Origin: Nemertoderma westbladi
Taxonomy: Eukaryota > Xenacoelomorpha > Nemertodermatida > Nemertodermatidae
DNA: 37,234 bases
Direction of reading: 5' to 3'
Assembly (NCBI GenBank): GCA_032718475.1
Contig: JAUCBJ010000669.1
Coordinates: 1 to 37,234 of the forward strand
In this document: positions 28,926 to 37,234 of the stretch, piece by piece
Layout: each line of letters begins with the position of its first letter
Numbering within the stretch: the stretch's first letter is position 1
The notes under the pieces: model-generated
Told to the model about the DNA's origin: nothing
What the model saw: only the letters and a program-made list of their open reading frames with translations
Databases searched by the model: none
Made by a program: the position numbers and the translations under genes

Positions 28926-30495
28926 TCAATTAGACAGGTGGTATTTAGGCATAGAACATTTCAAGCATATAATATTGGTTTTGTTATTACACCCGGATGT
29001 CCGACATTCACGCCGCTTCTTGGTAATTTGTACAACGTTGTTAAGTGGTGAAATAACAGTTTCTAGATTTGAATTATCTCTGTATGTATCTTTGTGTGTA
29101 TGTATGGCTCCTTCAAACAATCGACCAACACAAATATGAAATTACGTCTTGACATCTTAGCATTAGTAACGTTATTATAAACAAGATGGGCGTTAATTAG
29201 ACAAATATCAAGTATGTTGCCCCAGACAGCCATTGGCCATCATCTCATGGCACATTTAGTAGTATAGAGCCGGGACATCTGATCAAAAATGTTCCCTCCA
29301 CATTTTTGAGAGTTATAATACATGATAATTTCTGGTTTTTTCTTTTCTGTGGCTGTGACAGTTGGAGCTTCATGAAAAGTAGATAGAAGCAATACGTTTT
29401 TGTTTAGTTTTCGTCGATAAGAGACAACAACTGATGTACTATCAGGATCATGAAAGAAAGTACTATCGAAGACATTTCCTCCACTACAATCGAGCATCTT
29501 GGGCAGAGTTCTCTCCGTTTTTTATGCATTGTACCAACTATAGATGTTTTCTTATCATACAACCTCTTATCTAGTTGGAGTGACGTGAAAAAATTATCTG
29601 TTGTCAGATTATATCCTCTGTTGAGGTGATCTGCCATTAGTCGCATAACTACATCTTACCCCAATAGACCATCACGGGTTTCTGATTCTTGTTATCCCAG
29701 ATATGGCAATATTCTAACGACGTATTTAGATTCTAGATCAACCAAAACCCAAAATTTGATGCCATATTTATCCGGTTTATTAGGCATAAATGTTATTAGA
29801 TTACACCTCCCCTTGAAGTGTAATAATTGTTCATCAATCGTTAGTGAATATTATGGGATATATTTGCTCAAACAGTTTTCCACAAACTTGTCGAACTCCT
29901 CTCTTATATGAGTGAACTTATCAGTAGCAAAATGACTCATTATTTTACTCTTATCATCAAACCGAAAACATCGTTTTATTAGGCGGAATCGGTCTCGCGA
30001 CATTGTATTTGGGAATATCTTGATTCCTACATCTTTATTCCATAGGGAATCTAGAGGAATGTGTTTACCATAAACTTCGCGAATATATTTTAAACCAATA
30101 TGTGCCTCTAGCTCAGTTACAGTGAATTGAAGGTCTATTTCCAAATTATCGTGCGCAAATTTATTTGTGTAATCCGTTATAAGTCTAAGAATCGGTTCAG
30201 ATATGAACTCTTTCCAAGCTGAATAAATATCAGTTATACGATTTCTCACATATGGTTTGGTTCCTATACGTTCGCTAAAAACATTTCTTGCTGGTCGACG
30301 ACCAGCAGTACTGGTATGTGGAGTTCCAGTTTCAAGATTAAACCAACGAGTCCCATCTTTACCCATCATTTCAGCCAGTTCAAAAAGGTCACCATCATCG
30401 GAACCGGAAATACCGGTACCGGTATCGTCTTCATCGAGATCAGAGCTATCATAACTTAGGTTGTCGGAATCAAAATTTCTAGTCTCTCCATCCGA
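28926..30495 (-). pseudogene. piggyBac transposase, inactivated
   Basis: Read on the minus strand. An acidic N-terminus (NLSYDSSDLDEDD) is followed by the DDE_Tnp_1_7 region (TELEAHIGLKYIREVYGKH; FPNTMSRDRFRLIKRCFRF). Next come LTIDEQLLHFKGR (first catalytic Asp, codon 29833-29835), TTDNFFTS (second, 29596-29598) and KCGGNIFDQM, where the third catalytic Asp of the usual KGGVD motif is Asn (29291-29293). The C-terminal cysteine-rich domain is present (RRECRTSGCNNKTNIICLKC). In-frame stops occur at 29851-29853 and twice before 29646, and the frame changes at about 29490. It cannot give an active cut-and-paste enzyme. Its 5' end is joined to LINE sequence. Confidence 0.92.
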
Positions 30496-30816
30496 ACATC
30501 CAATGCCATTGTACTTCATGGCAGTGTCTTCATGACAAATCCAATGTTCTTGGATGCAGATGATGTCGATGTTATATTCCATTGCCAGAGCGACCATGTC
30601 ACCCTGTTTGGTATGTGCTTTCAGCGTGCGTGCGTTCATTGTAGCAATCTTTAGTGTCTTTTTACATTTCAACAGGTTGGTTCTTCTTTCTTCTCGGTCT
30701 TCTGTTCCAGTAGCCAATTTATCGACCCCAGCCTGGTGTACCACTGGGGGACGCAGTCCTTGTTGACCCGGGCGACGACCGAGCCGGTATTTCTCCTGGA
30801 GGGTTCTCATACTCAT
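29851..30816 (-). CDS. Chimeric ORF: LINE endonuclease start fused to piggyBac N-terminal half
   Basis: A single uninterrupted 321-residue frame on the minus strand. Residues 1 to about 108 are LINE-like: LKIATMNARTLKAHTKQ and NIDIICIQEHWICHED match the first blocks of the apurinic-type endonuclease of non-LTR retrotransposons. From about residue 112 it is piggyBac transposase up to a stop at 29851. No TTAA, terminal repeat or untranslated leader separates the parts. It may be accidental; whether it is expressed cannot be seen. Confidence 0.7.
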   Translation of the reverse strand: MSMRTLQEKYRLGRRPGQQGLRPPVVHQAGVDKLATGTEDREERRTNLLKCKKTLKIATMNARTLKAHTKQGDMVALAMEYNIDIICIQEHWICHEDTAMKYNGIGCSDGETRNFDSDNLSYDSSDLDEDDTGTGISGSDDGDLFELAEMMGKDGTRWFNLETGTPHTSTAGRRPARNVFSERIGTKPYVRNRITDIYSAWKEFISEPILRLITDYTNKFAHDNLEIDLQFTVTELEAHIGLKYIREVYGKHIPLDSLWNKDVGIKIFPNTMSRDRFRLIKRCFRFDDKSKIMSHFATDKFTHIREEFDKFVENCLSKYIP

Positions 30817-30955
30817 ATCTTTCAGCTGTGGGAGTAAACCGCTTGTGGTCGCAACTCCTACAAGCGTCTTCGCAGTAGATCGCCGTTGGTTGATTACCTT
30901 CCGCCGACCTTGTCAGCATGTCTAGCCGTTGGTTGATTACCTTCCGCCTATCCAT
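30496..30955 (-). pseudogene. LINE 5' part with endonuclease start
   Basis: The upstream frame (from 30955) begins MDRRKVINQRLDM and continues in another frame into the endonuclease start. A 24-bp direct repeat (GGCGGAAGGTAATCAACC core, read on the minus strand) occurs twice at about 30892-30955. The rest of the LINE endonuclease and the RT are missing here. RT pieces of possibly the same family lie at 3961 and 24809. Confidence 0.65.
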
Positions 30956-31679
30956 GGCCTACAGCCCTGCTGCCGACTGTAGGGGTCCTTTTGTTACACC
31001 CTGAACCAAGTGTGCCTCCTGGGTTAGGTTACCTAACACTGGTAGAGGAGCATCCAGTATAGACAGGGCGGGGCGTGTATAATCTCTAATGCAGATGCTT
31101 TGCCTTCAATGGTGCCCTAGGCGCTATAGCCCTCAATGACTTATTTAGATGATGGGGCTGAACCAACCCACTCTTGATCAACTAAATAATGAATAGGCTA
31201 TGCTTATCGGGCCTGCCCTACTGGGCTGGCAGCTACAGGTAGTACCACATTACTGCCATCGTGGTAGCAGGATCTGGGGACCTGACCTGAGCTCGCTCGA
31301 CCTAGTTGTAGTAATATATAACTTCTTATAACTATTAATTCTATAACTATAATATTCTTTATGTTAAAATGTATTCTGAATCTGATTAACACACTCTGAA
31401 GGCCATTCTCCCAAGTATAACTGAGATATTTAACGTTTCAAAACTACATATATGCCAGTTTTAAAACAACCTATATGCGACATAATTCCATTATTTTCAA
31501 ACACAATGTGTTTTTTTTAATTCAAATCACATAAGATCACCAATATGTCAAAACCCATTTAAATTTATTCAAAAACAAAATTTAAATCAAAAATGCCATT
31601 TTACAGGAAAAGTTAATTTTGCCATTTGGGTTGTTTGAAATTGAAAGGGACGATATATTCCATGATATTATTGTTTTAG
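30956..31679. other. Unassigned stretch, partly LINE leader
   Basis: About 30956-31110 is GC-richer and may be LINE 5' leader. From about 31310 it is AT-rich without genes. The last 30 bases (GATATATTCCATGATATTATTGTTTTAG) are the zinc-finger intron end with its splice acceptor. Confidence 0.45.
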
Positions 31680-32020
31680 TGTGAAACATGTGGGGCTAAG
31701 TTTCAGCGATGTTCCGACAAAAAACGACATTTCAAATTGCATTCGGAATACAAGCCAAAGAAAGAAGGTTCACCAGGAGGTTCCCTCCCCATGGATATGA
31801 TACCGGTCACATGTGAATTACCGGTATCCCAGCCAACAGCTGAACCACCACCACTATCCCTGCCAACAGCTTTCACATTGAGTACTGGCGGTTTACAAAG
31901 TAGTTTCGGTACAAATAATGGATTAGGAGTGTTGGCAGTTTACAAAGTACCTCACGAATAGTTACAGGAGAGCAGCCATCATACAATAGAGCATTCGTAC
32001 TTCATACAACCCAAGGCAGT
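31680..32020 (+). pseudogene. Zinc-finger exon, copy 4, with intact third finger but a premature stop
   Basis: It starts after the same acceptor (TTGTTTTAG) as 5846 and 27350 and ends at the same donor (GGCAGT|GTAAAG), in phase 2. It keeps 66 bases that the other copies lack, giving a normal C2H2 finger (CETC..HFKLH) plus a Pro/Gly/Ser segment. A small deletion after GGATTAGGAGTG then shifts the frame to a TAG at about 31959-31961, and a second deletion removes the two downstream fingers. It is the most ancestral form of the exon start but is broken afterwards. Confidence 0.7.
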
Positions 32021-32564
32021 GTAAAGAGGCACCAACTAACACATACAAAAAGATCAACTACAAAAATGTGATAGTGACAGTCAGATTCGATAATAATCTT
32101 TTTCAGTAGAATCACAGGATATCTTCCATATCATACAACCTTATCTTAAATTATTATCATTCATGCATGCATGATAAATATTATTTGTGCTATTTGTTAT
32201 CTCTCTCTTCTGATATACATTAGTATGACCATGATAAACTACAGCAAATGAGTTTTTTATAACCTATGTAAATGTGGTTGTTTGTCCGTCTCTCTGTCGT
32301 ACTTATGACCAGACCATACCTTTTGAATATTCACTTAAACATTATCAACAATAAGTAATGTATTTGTAAGAATCGATTCATGATTCAAAGTGCTGTTCAG
32401 TGTTCACTATTGTCTCTACTGCACTATCTCGTTAGAAACTGACCGGTATTCAGTATAATGTTGTAACTGGAGTATTGATGTACTGCCTTATATACAATTA
32501 TTCTGGGCTGGTAAACCCTCTTCATTATTCGTCCTACTTCGCAGCTGATTACAATTATCTAAAC
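32021..32564 (+). repeat. Intron-type flank of zinc-finger copy 4
   Basis: It matches 213-758 to the point ATCTAAAC, where the dimeric SINE interrupts. Sequence continuing from 33168 corresponds to repeat A as in copy 1, so 134-1250 and 31680-34205 form one duplicated segment. Confidence 0.7.
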
Positions 32565-33155
32565 GGCTAAGCATGGGAATAACGAAGTTGTACTTTCCTT
32601 TGAGTGATTAGTTGGCCTAAATATGATATCCCACTCCATAGTGAAATCTTCATCCGATCTGGTAGCTCAGTACACAGACCCGGCTGATGATAACCGGAAG
32701 TTTGAAACCTAGGTACCGGGTTCGAGCCCCAACAGGGTCGGTTGATATTTTTCGCTATGGAGAGCATTATCATTGTATTATCTACGTTATATATTTAATT
32801 CACCGTCACTCACCCCACAACAATTCATTTATTATTATTAATTAACAGCCTGGGCCAGGCATACGGGGTTACAGTGGTTTCTACAACACTGTATCATAGT
32901 TATTCTTTGAGGCATGGTTGCCATTTCTGGCAGAGCACGGGAATAACGTTGTACTTTCCTTTGAGTGATTAGTTGGCCTATATATGATATCCCACTCCAT
33001 AGTGAAATCTTCATCCGATCTGGTAGCTCAGTACACACACCCGGCTGATGATAACCGGAAGTTTGAAACTTAGGTACCGGGATCGAGCCTCAACAGGGTC
33101 GGTTGATATTTTTCGCTATGGAGAGCATTATCATACTGTCCTATCTACGATATAT
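32565..33155 (+). mobile_element. Dimeric tRNA-derived SINE insertion
   Basis: A 591-bp insertion flanked by a 12-bp duplication AATTATCTAAAC (32553-32564 and 33156-33167). It contains two similar units of about 215-220 bp, about 360 bp apart. Each has an A box (TGGTAGCTCAGT at 32660-32671 and 33021-33032) and a B box (GGTTCGAGCCC at 32719-32729; mutated to GGATCGAGCCT in the second), at tRNA-like spacing. This is the layout of a tRNA-derived SINE transcribed by RNA polymerase III. It is not a tRNA gene, because the acceptor and anticodon stems do not fold as such. The empty site is preserved in copy 1 at about 741-750. Confidence 0.8.
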
Positions 33156-33167
33156 AATTATCTAAAC

Positions 33168-34205
33168 AATTGGACGAGTTTTCCCAGATAGTATTTTGGA
33201 TATCAGTCACTGATATCCAAAATGCTCAAAATGATATCCAAATATGTCACTGACAGTGACATATTGCCAGGACATCCTCTCTGGGATGTTCCATGATGTC
33301 AAAATGTGAGTCCCGAGGATGGATCTAGGACACTTCCCCCCCGGACAGTTCCCCCTGGATACTTCCCCCCCGCCCAAGTAGGACACTTCCCCCCGGACAT
33401 TTCCCCCCCGGACACTTGCCCCCCGGACCAGTTAAAGTGTTAAAATTAATCTGGGTGCATCAAAGCAATAAACAAAAGTTAAAGATACTTACAGGACAAG
33501 TTGTATCTAGACAAGTTTTTATAAAATTATAAAAGAAACATTTTTATTGTCAAATTTTGTTTGTTTTTCTTCCCCCCCCGGACACTTGCCCCCCGGACCA
33601 GTTAAAGTGTTAAAATTAATCTGGGTGCATCAAAGCAATAAACAAAAGTTAAAGATACTTACAGGACAAGTTGTATCTAGACAAGTTTTTATAAAATTAT
33701 AAAAGAAACATTTTTATAGTCAAATTTTGTTTGTTTTTCTTTTAATTGGGGGCTGCCGCCCCCAAACCCCCGCTTCTTTTGTTGGGGGCTGCCGCCCCAA
33801 AATTCCCACATTTATATTTGAGGATATAACTGAGACATCCCCAGGAAGTCCCCGACATTGTTATGTGAGGTTATACAACAATATAACCTTTTCATCAGGT
33901 TCCACTGGAGAGTAATGCGTAATTCGGCGGAACTTAGCCTTCTACAAAAACTGGGGTGTAGGCCGATATAGTAAACCAAGTTTCTATCACAATGTATTTA
34001 CAAAAAGATTGCGGCCTTTGGGTCCCGAACCATAATAAAGAGGTAATAACAAAACTCCTTCGATCTGTTCTTCGAGTTGGCTGCCTCAGTTCACTAAATT
34101 TAGAGATAGAAAGTAATAAAATAAAGAGAGAAAACATCATGTTCTTAACTTTTTTCTACAATTTCTAAGTGTGAAAAAGTGTATGTGTTTCATGAAATTA
34201 CTAGA
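33168..34205. repeat. Repeat A, copy 3, interrupted
   Basis: It matches copy 1 from AATTGGACGAG through CCAAAATGC, then is interrupted at about 33320-33800 by half of a fold-back element, and resumes at ATTCCCACATTTATATTTG. It retains the segment missing from copy 1. It ends near GAAATTACTAGATAACA. Confidence 0.65.
33320..33800. mobile_element. One-armed relative of the GGACACTTCC fold-back element
   Basis: It begins GGATCTAGGACACTTCC, the same as the left end of the element at 34935. It carries an array of GGACACTTCCCCCC-like units, a 170-bp tandem duplication (the GTTAAAGTGTTAAAAT block at 33431 and again at 33601) and GGGGGCTGCCGCCCC units. The opposite arm is missing and repeat A lost about 10 bp at the insertion. 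Confidence 0.7.
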
Positions 34206-34924
34206 TAACATACTAGAGACGGGCCTAGCGGCCCGTAAAGCAAGTCGTATGAAACAGTACGAGTCAAGTAAAAGCTTTTTGTTCTGTCTGATAATAAATT
34301 AGTGTGAGGGTAGTCCCGGTGGTGTACGAGAAATTTTCTAGACAACTTCAAACTATAATTATTATGTTGTAATCATCTAATGAATTATAAAAGCTGTTGT
34401 GATTATAGAAGATAGAGAGTGGTTAGCGATAAGTGATAGAGCTATCGGATAGAGTAGTCAGAAAGGAGTCGATTGATTAATAATAATAGCAGCAGTTGTC
34501 ATGAATTCAATCTTATTTTTGTAATAAATAAAACAAGTTGAGACGTTTCAATGTAAACCGCGATTAACAATTTACAGAGTTCAATGTAAACCACGATATT
34601 AATTAAATACAACAATTATATTATTATTATAACAGATTTTTATATTTCAAACTACAATTAGCCGTATCGAGAATCATTATGAGGCTGAGTAAACATTCAG
34701 CCTTATAAGCATACAGCCTCCACAGTATTAATGTTGGCACAAAGATTTCAAAATGAAACAATAATTAGATGAGTGCACAGTACAATCAATAGTAGCCAAC
34801 ACAGACTGTCTAACTAACAGTCATTTAGCTTGCACACCAATTAATTAACATAGCTGAGAGAGCAACCTTGTAGTTTTTCCCATAGGATGCATTGGGAAGA
34901 GTTATTCAGCTGAGATTGTAATAG
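34206..34924. other. AT-rich stretch with a repeated 210-bp block
   Basis: 34567-34775 is a direct repeat of 36581-36795 (landmarks GAGAATCATTATGAGGCTG and CAGCCTCCACAGTATTAATG). An imperfect palindrome ACGGGCCTAGCGGCCCGT lies at about 34219. No gene is seen. Confidence 0.6.
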
Positions 34925-36054
34925 CCAGCTAAACAGGATCTAGGACACTTCCCCCCCCGGACACTTCCCCACAGGACACTTCCCCCCCGCCCAAGTAGGA
35001 CACTTCCTCCCGGACACTTCCCCCCGGACACTATCTTGTTGTATCTAGACAAGTTTTTTCAAAATTATAAAAGAAACATTTTTATAGTCAAATTTTGTTT
35101 GTTTTTCTTTTAATTCCTTTATTTCTTTTAATTGGGGGCTGCCGCCCCCAAACCCCCCCCTGCTTCTTTTGTTGGGGGCTCCCGCCCCCAAACCCCCGCT
35201 TCTTTTATTGGGAGTTATCGCCCCCAGACCCCGGCATTTCCCTGAGTGCCCGTGGTGAAAGACTTAAGACCACTTTGAAATAATTAATTCATGTTTGTAT
35301 CATCAGATAATAAATTGACTAAGCCTAAAGTAGGAGCTGTATTGAATGTTAACCAATTTAATATATAAATTACTACAATATTATATAATTCAACAAAATC
35401 CTATTAAAAATATTGCAAGTAACCAGGAAATTTAATATGTAGTGTGTATAATATCTATATAGTATGTATAGTAGTAATATATATATCAATATGTAATGCT
35501 GAACACAGAATACAGGTCGACGCATGTCGATTTTACCCTGGAGAGGTATAATTTTGATTGCAACAATAATATTCATCCCCATCTGCTACAATTTGAAGAA
35601 GACTATTACATAATAATACCTATAATTAAAACAATTAATTATTATAATTCTATAGTTAATAAAAACAGTATATCATTCCGGGGATGGAATTTATAGGTCA
35701 TCTAATATAATTAATTGTTTAAAGATTAGCAAACAATACGATGTAATTGCATTGATAAAACCCATAAATAAAACTTGGATATAAAATGTAAAATCGGGAT
35801 GCAAAAGATCACTTTCTGAGCTACGAAAGGAAAATTGGATACAACTTATCTGGATACAAGCGGTCCGTTTACCTTACAAAATGAAAAATACGAATGTGCG
35901 AAGTTAAGAACAGTCGGGGGGGAAGTGTCCGCGGGGGGGAAGTGTCTGGGGGGGAAGTGTCCGGGGGGGAAGTGTCCTACTTGAGGGGAGGGGAACTGTC
36001 CGGGGGGGAAGTGTCCGGGGGGGGGGGGGGGAAGTGTCCGAACACCAGCTAAAC
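34925..36054. mobile_element. Fold-back element with arms made of GGACACTTCCCCCC arrays
   Basis: Both outer ends consist of tandem copies of GGACACTTCCCCCC with varying C-runs: left 34943-35035 on the plus strand, right about 35914-36040 as the complement (GGGGGGAAGTGTCC). The body 34935-36044 (1110 bp) is flanked by CCAGCTAAAC on both sides (34925-34934, 36045-36054), a 10-bp target duplication or 9 bp plus a chance match. Inside, 35134-35235 has three tandem units of the type GGGGGCTGCCGCCCCC-AAACCCCC-GCTTCTTTT. No transposase is seen. The plan recalls Drosophila Foldback elements, but the family is not established. Confidence 0.8.
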
Positions 36055-36580
36055 CAGTTAATGTTTGCTTACTGTTTGGGTTGTAGTAGGGTTGTAATAC
36101 TTGGCACAGAAAGTACTTCTTAGTTAGTTGGCCCTTCCTATTGAATGCATTACCAGGCCATCTCTATACATTTTTCATGATTGCCAGCTGGTGTTTTTAT
36201 CATTGCGCCTATGGCAATTTTCGGATTTTGGGGCAATTTTTCGAAATAAAACAAGTTGAGATGTTTCAATTTAAACCGCGATTTCACAAGTACCCATTGA
36301 AATCTATTGTCATGGTCCATGCAAAATTTCATCAAAATCGTTAGAGCCGTTTTTGCTCTAGGTCAGTAGCCAGTAGTAGCCAGTAGCAGTCAGTAGCTTT
36401 TTTTCTTACAGTAATCAAGTCTGACGACTTGCTAACTAATTATGAATCTCCTTGTAGAAGCATATCACAGCACTAAATACTAGATAAAAACACACTAAAA
36501 AAATACAATTAAAAAATACACAAAATTTTACAGAATACAAAGTTATACAAATACAATAAAAAATACACTAGATAACAACA
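36055..36580. other. Unassigned stretch
   Basis: It contains AAATTTCATCAAAATCGTT followed by AGAGCCGTTTT (about 36327-36356), a motif often met at the tails of invertebrate transposable elements. It also has a short tandem GTAGCCAGTA/CAGTCAGTAG repeat (36362-36397). AAAACAAGTTGAGATGTTTC matches a block at about 34530. No gene is supported. Confidence 0.45.
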
Positions 36581-36795
36581 ACAATTTACAGTGTTCAATG
36601 TCAACCACGATATTAATTAAATACAACAAATATATTATTATTATATAACAGATTTTTATGTTTCAAACTATAATGTTAGCCTTATGGAGAATCATTATGA
36701 GGCTGAGTAAACTTTCAGCCTTATAAGCATACAGCCTCCACAGTATTAATGTTGACACAACGATTTCAAAATAAAACAATAATTCGATGAGAGCA
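36581..36795. repeat. Direct repeat of 34567-34775
   Basis: Block of about 210 bp, nearly identical to the earlier one, with small indels. Together they bracket the fold-back element at 34935-36044. Confidence 0.75.
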
Positions 36796-36816
36796 TATAT
36801 GGTGGCTGAATTCGGC

Positions 36817-37234
36817 CAAAATTAATTATATTATGGAAACACGTTTTTGGTCTGTTGGTGATGTTGTAAAATTAATTATATTATGAAAAAACGTTTTTGG
36901 ATGAACTTGCAAAATTAATTATATTATGAAAACACGTTTTTGGTTGAACTGGCAAAATTAATTATATTATGAAAACACGTTTTTGGATGAACTTGCAAAA
37001 TTCATTATATTATGAAAACACGTTTTTGGATGAACTTACAAAATTAATTATATTATGAAATCACGTTTTTTGGTTGAACTGGCAAAATTAATTATATGAT
37101 GAAAACACGTTTTTGGATGAACTTGCAAAATTAATTATATTATGAAAACACGTTTTTGGATGAACTTACAAAATTAATTATATTATGAAAACACGTTTTT
37201 GGTTGAACTTACAAAATTAATTATATTATGAAAA
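36817..37234. repeat. 43-bp satellite with three-unit higher-order pattern
   Basis: Units begin CAAAATTAATTATATTATGA and continue with AACACGTTTTTGG plus a variable 9-base linker. Unit starts at 36867, 36910, 36953, 36996 and 37039 give an exact 43-bp period; the first unit is 50 bp. Linker variants follow the order A B A C B A C B, so a trimer B-A-C (129 bp) is itself repeated. The array runs off the window. Confidence 0.9.

Noticed and set aside
32655-32745. tRNA gene
   Set aside because: A and B boxes are present, but the stems do not fold as a tRNA, and the unit is repeated with SINE-like flanks and a target duplication.
33727-35283. GGCRPQTP-like peptide repeats read from the GGGGGCTGCCGCCCC units
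   Set aside because: They come from translation of a GC-rich palindromic tandem repeat; the frames start in poly-T and cross element borders.
36817-37234. CRISPR array
   Set aside because: Units are contiguous with only a 9-base variable part and no unique spacers, in animal DNA; it is a satellite.

Overview
The window is animal nuclear DNA from an invertebrate I cannot name. It is AT-rich, has introns with GT..AG borders, and is packed with eukaryotic transposable elements (BEL/Pao LTR retrotransposon, LINE pieces, piggyBac, tRNA-derived SINEs, fold-back elements, a 43-bp satellite). There are no bacterial gene arrays, ribosome-binding sites or operons. Most of the sequence is repeat-derived. 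The only host-like coding material is a locally multiplied C2H2 zinc-finger gene.

Layout. 1-1250: a broken zinc-finger exon copy with its intron, then a dispersed repeat ('repeat A'). 2349-3266: a long-arm inverted-repeat element. 3375-3584: a serine-rich candidate exon. 3961-4331: a LINE reverse transcriptase fragment. 4411-7502: the fullest zinc-finger gene copy, with a last exon that is new to me. 9658-24741: a BEL/Pao retrotransposon with 944-bp LTRs, an AATCT target duplication and only three differences between its LTRs. Its 5' LTR carries a later 1131-bp palindromic insertion flanked by TTAA. 24809-27846: a second LINE-fragment plus zinc-finger unit, interrupted by another inverted-repeat element. 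28181-28600: repeat A again. 28611-30955: a piggyBac relic on the minus strand, joined in frame at its 5' side to a LINE endonuclease. 31680-34205: a fourth zinc-finger exon copy, a dimeric SINE with a 12-bp target duplication, and a third repeat A split by half of a fold-back element. 34935-36044: a complete fold-back element whose arms are arrays of GGACACTTCCCCCC-like units. 36817-end: a 43-bp satellite with a three-unit higher-order pattern.

The BEL/Pao element dominates. Its coding order is an unusual long N-terminal gag ORF, then gag (DUF1759), zinc knuckles, aspartic protease, reverse transcriptase, RNase H, integrase and DUF5641. The reading frame is broken twice, each break equivalent to one lost base, and the first catalytic Asp of the integrase is Glu. 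This copy is therefore probably not autonomous, although the LTRs show it is young. Immediately after the 5' LTR, where a tRNA primer site is expected, there is no TGG start. Instead there are 15 bases perfectly complementary to a segment inside the LTR, in the geometry needed for self-primed reverse transcription. This is the observation I would test first.

All domain names come from motifs recognised by eye; no alignment or database search was run.
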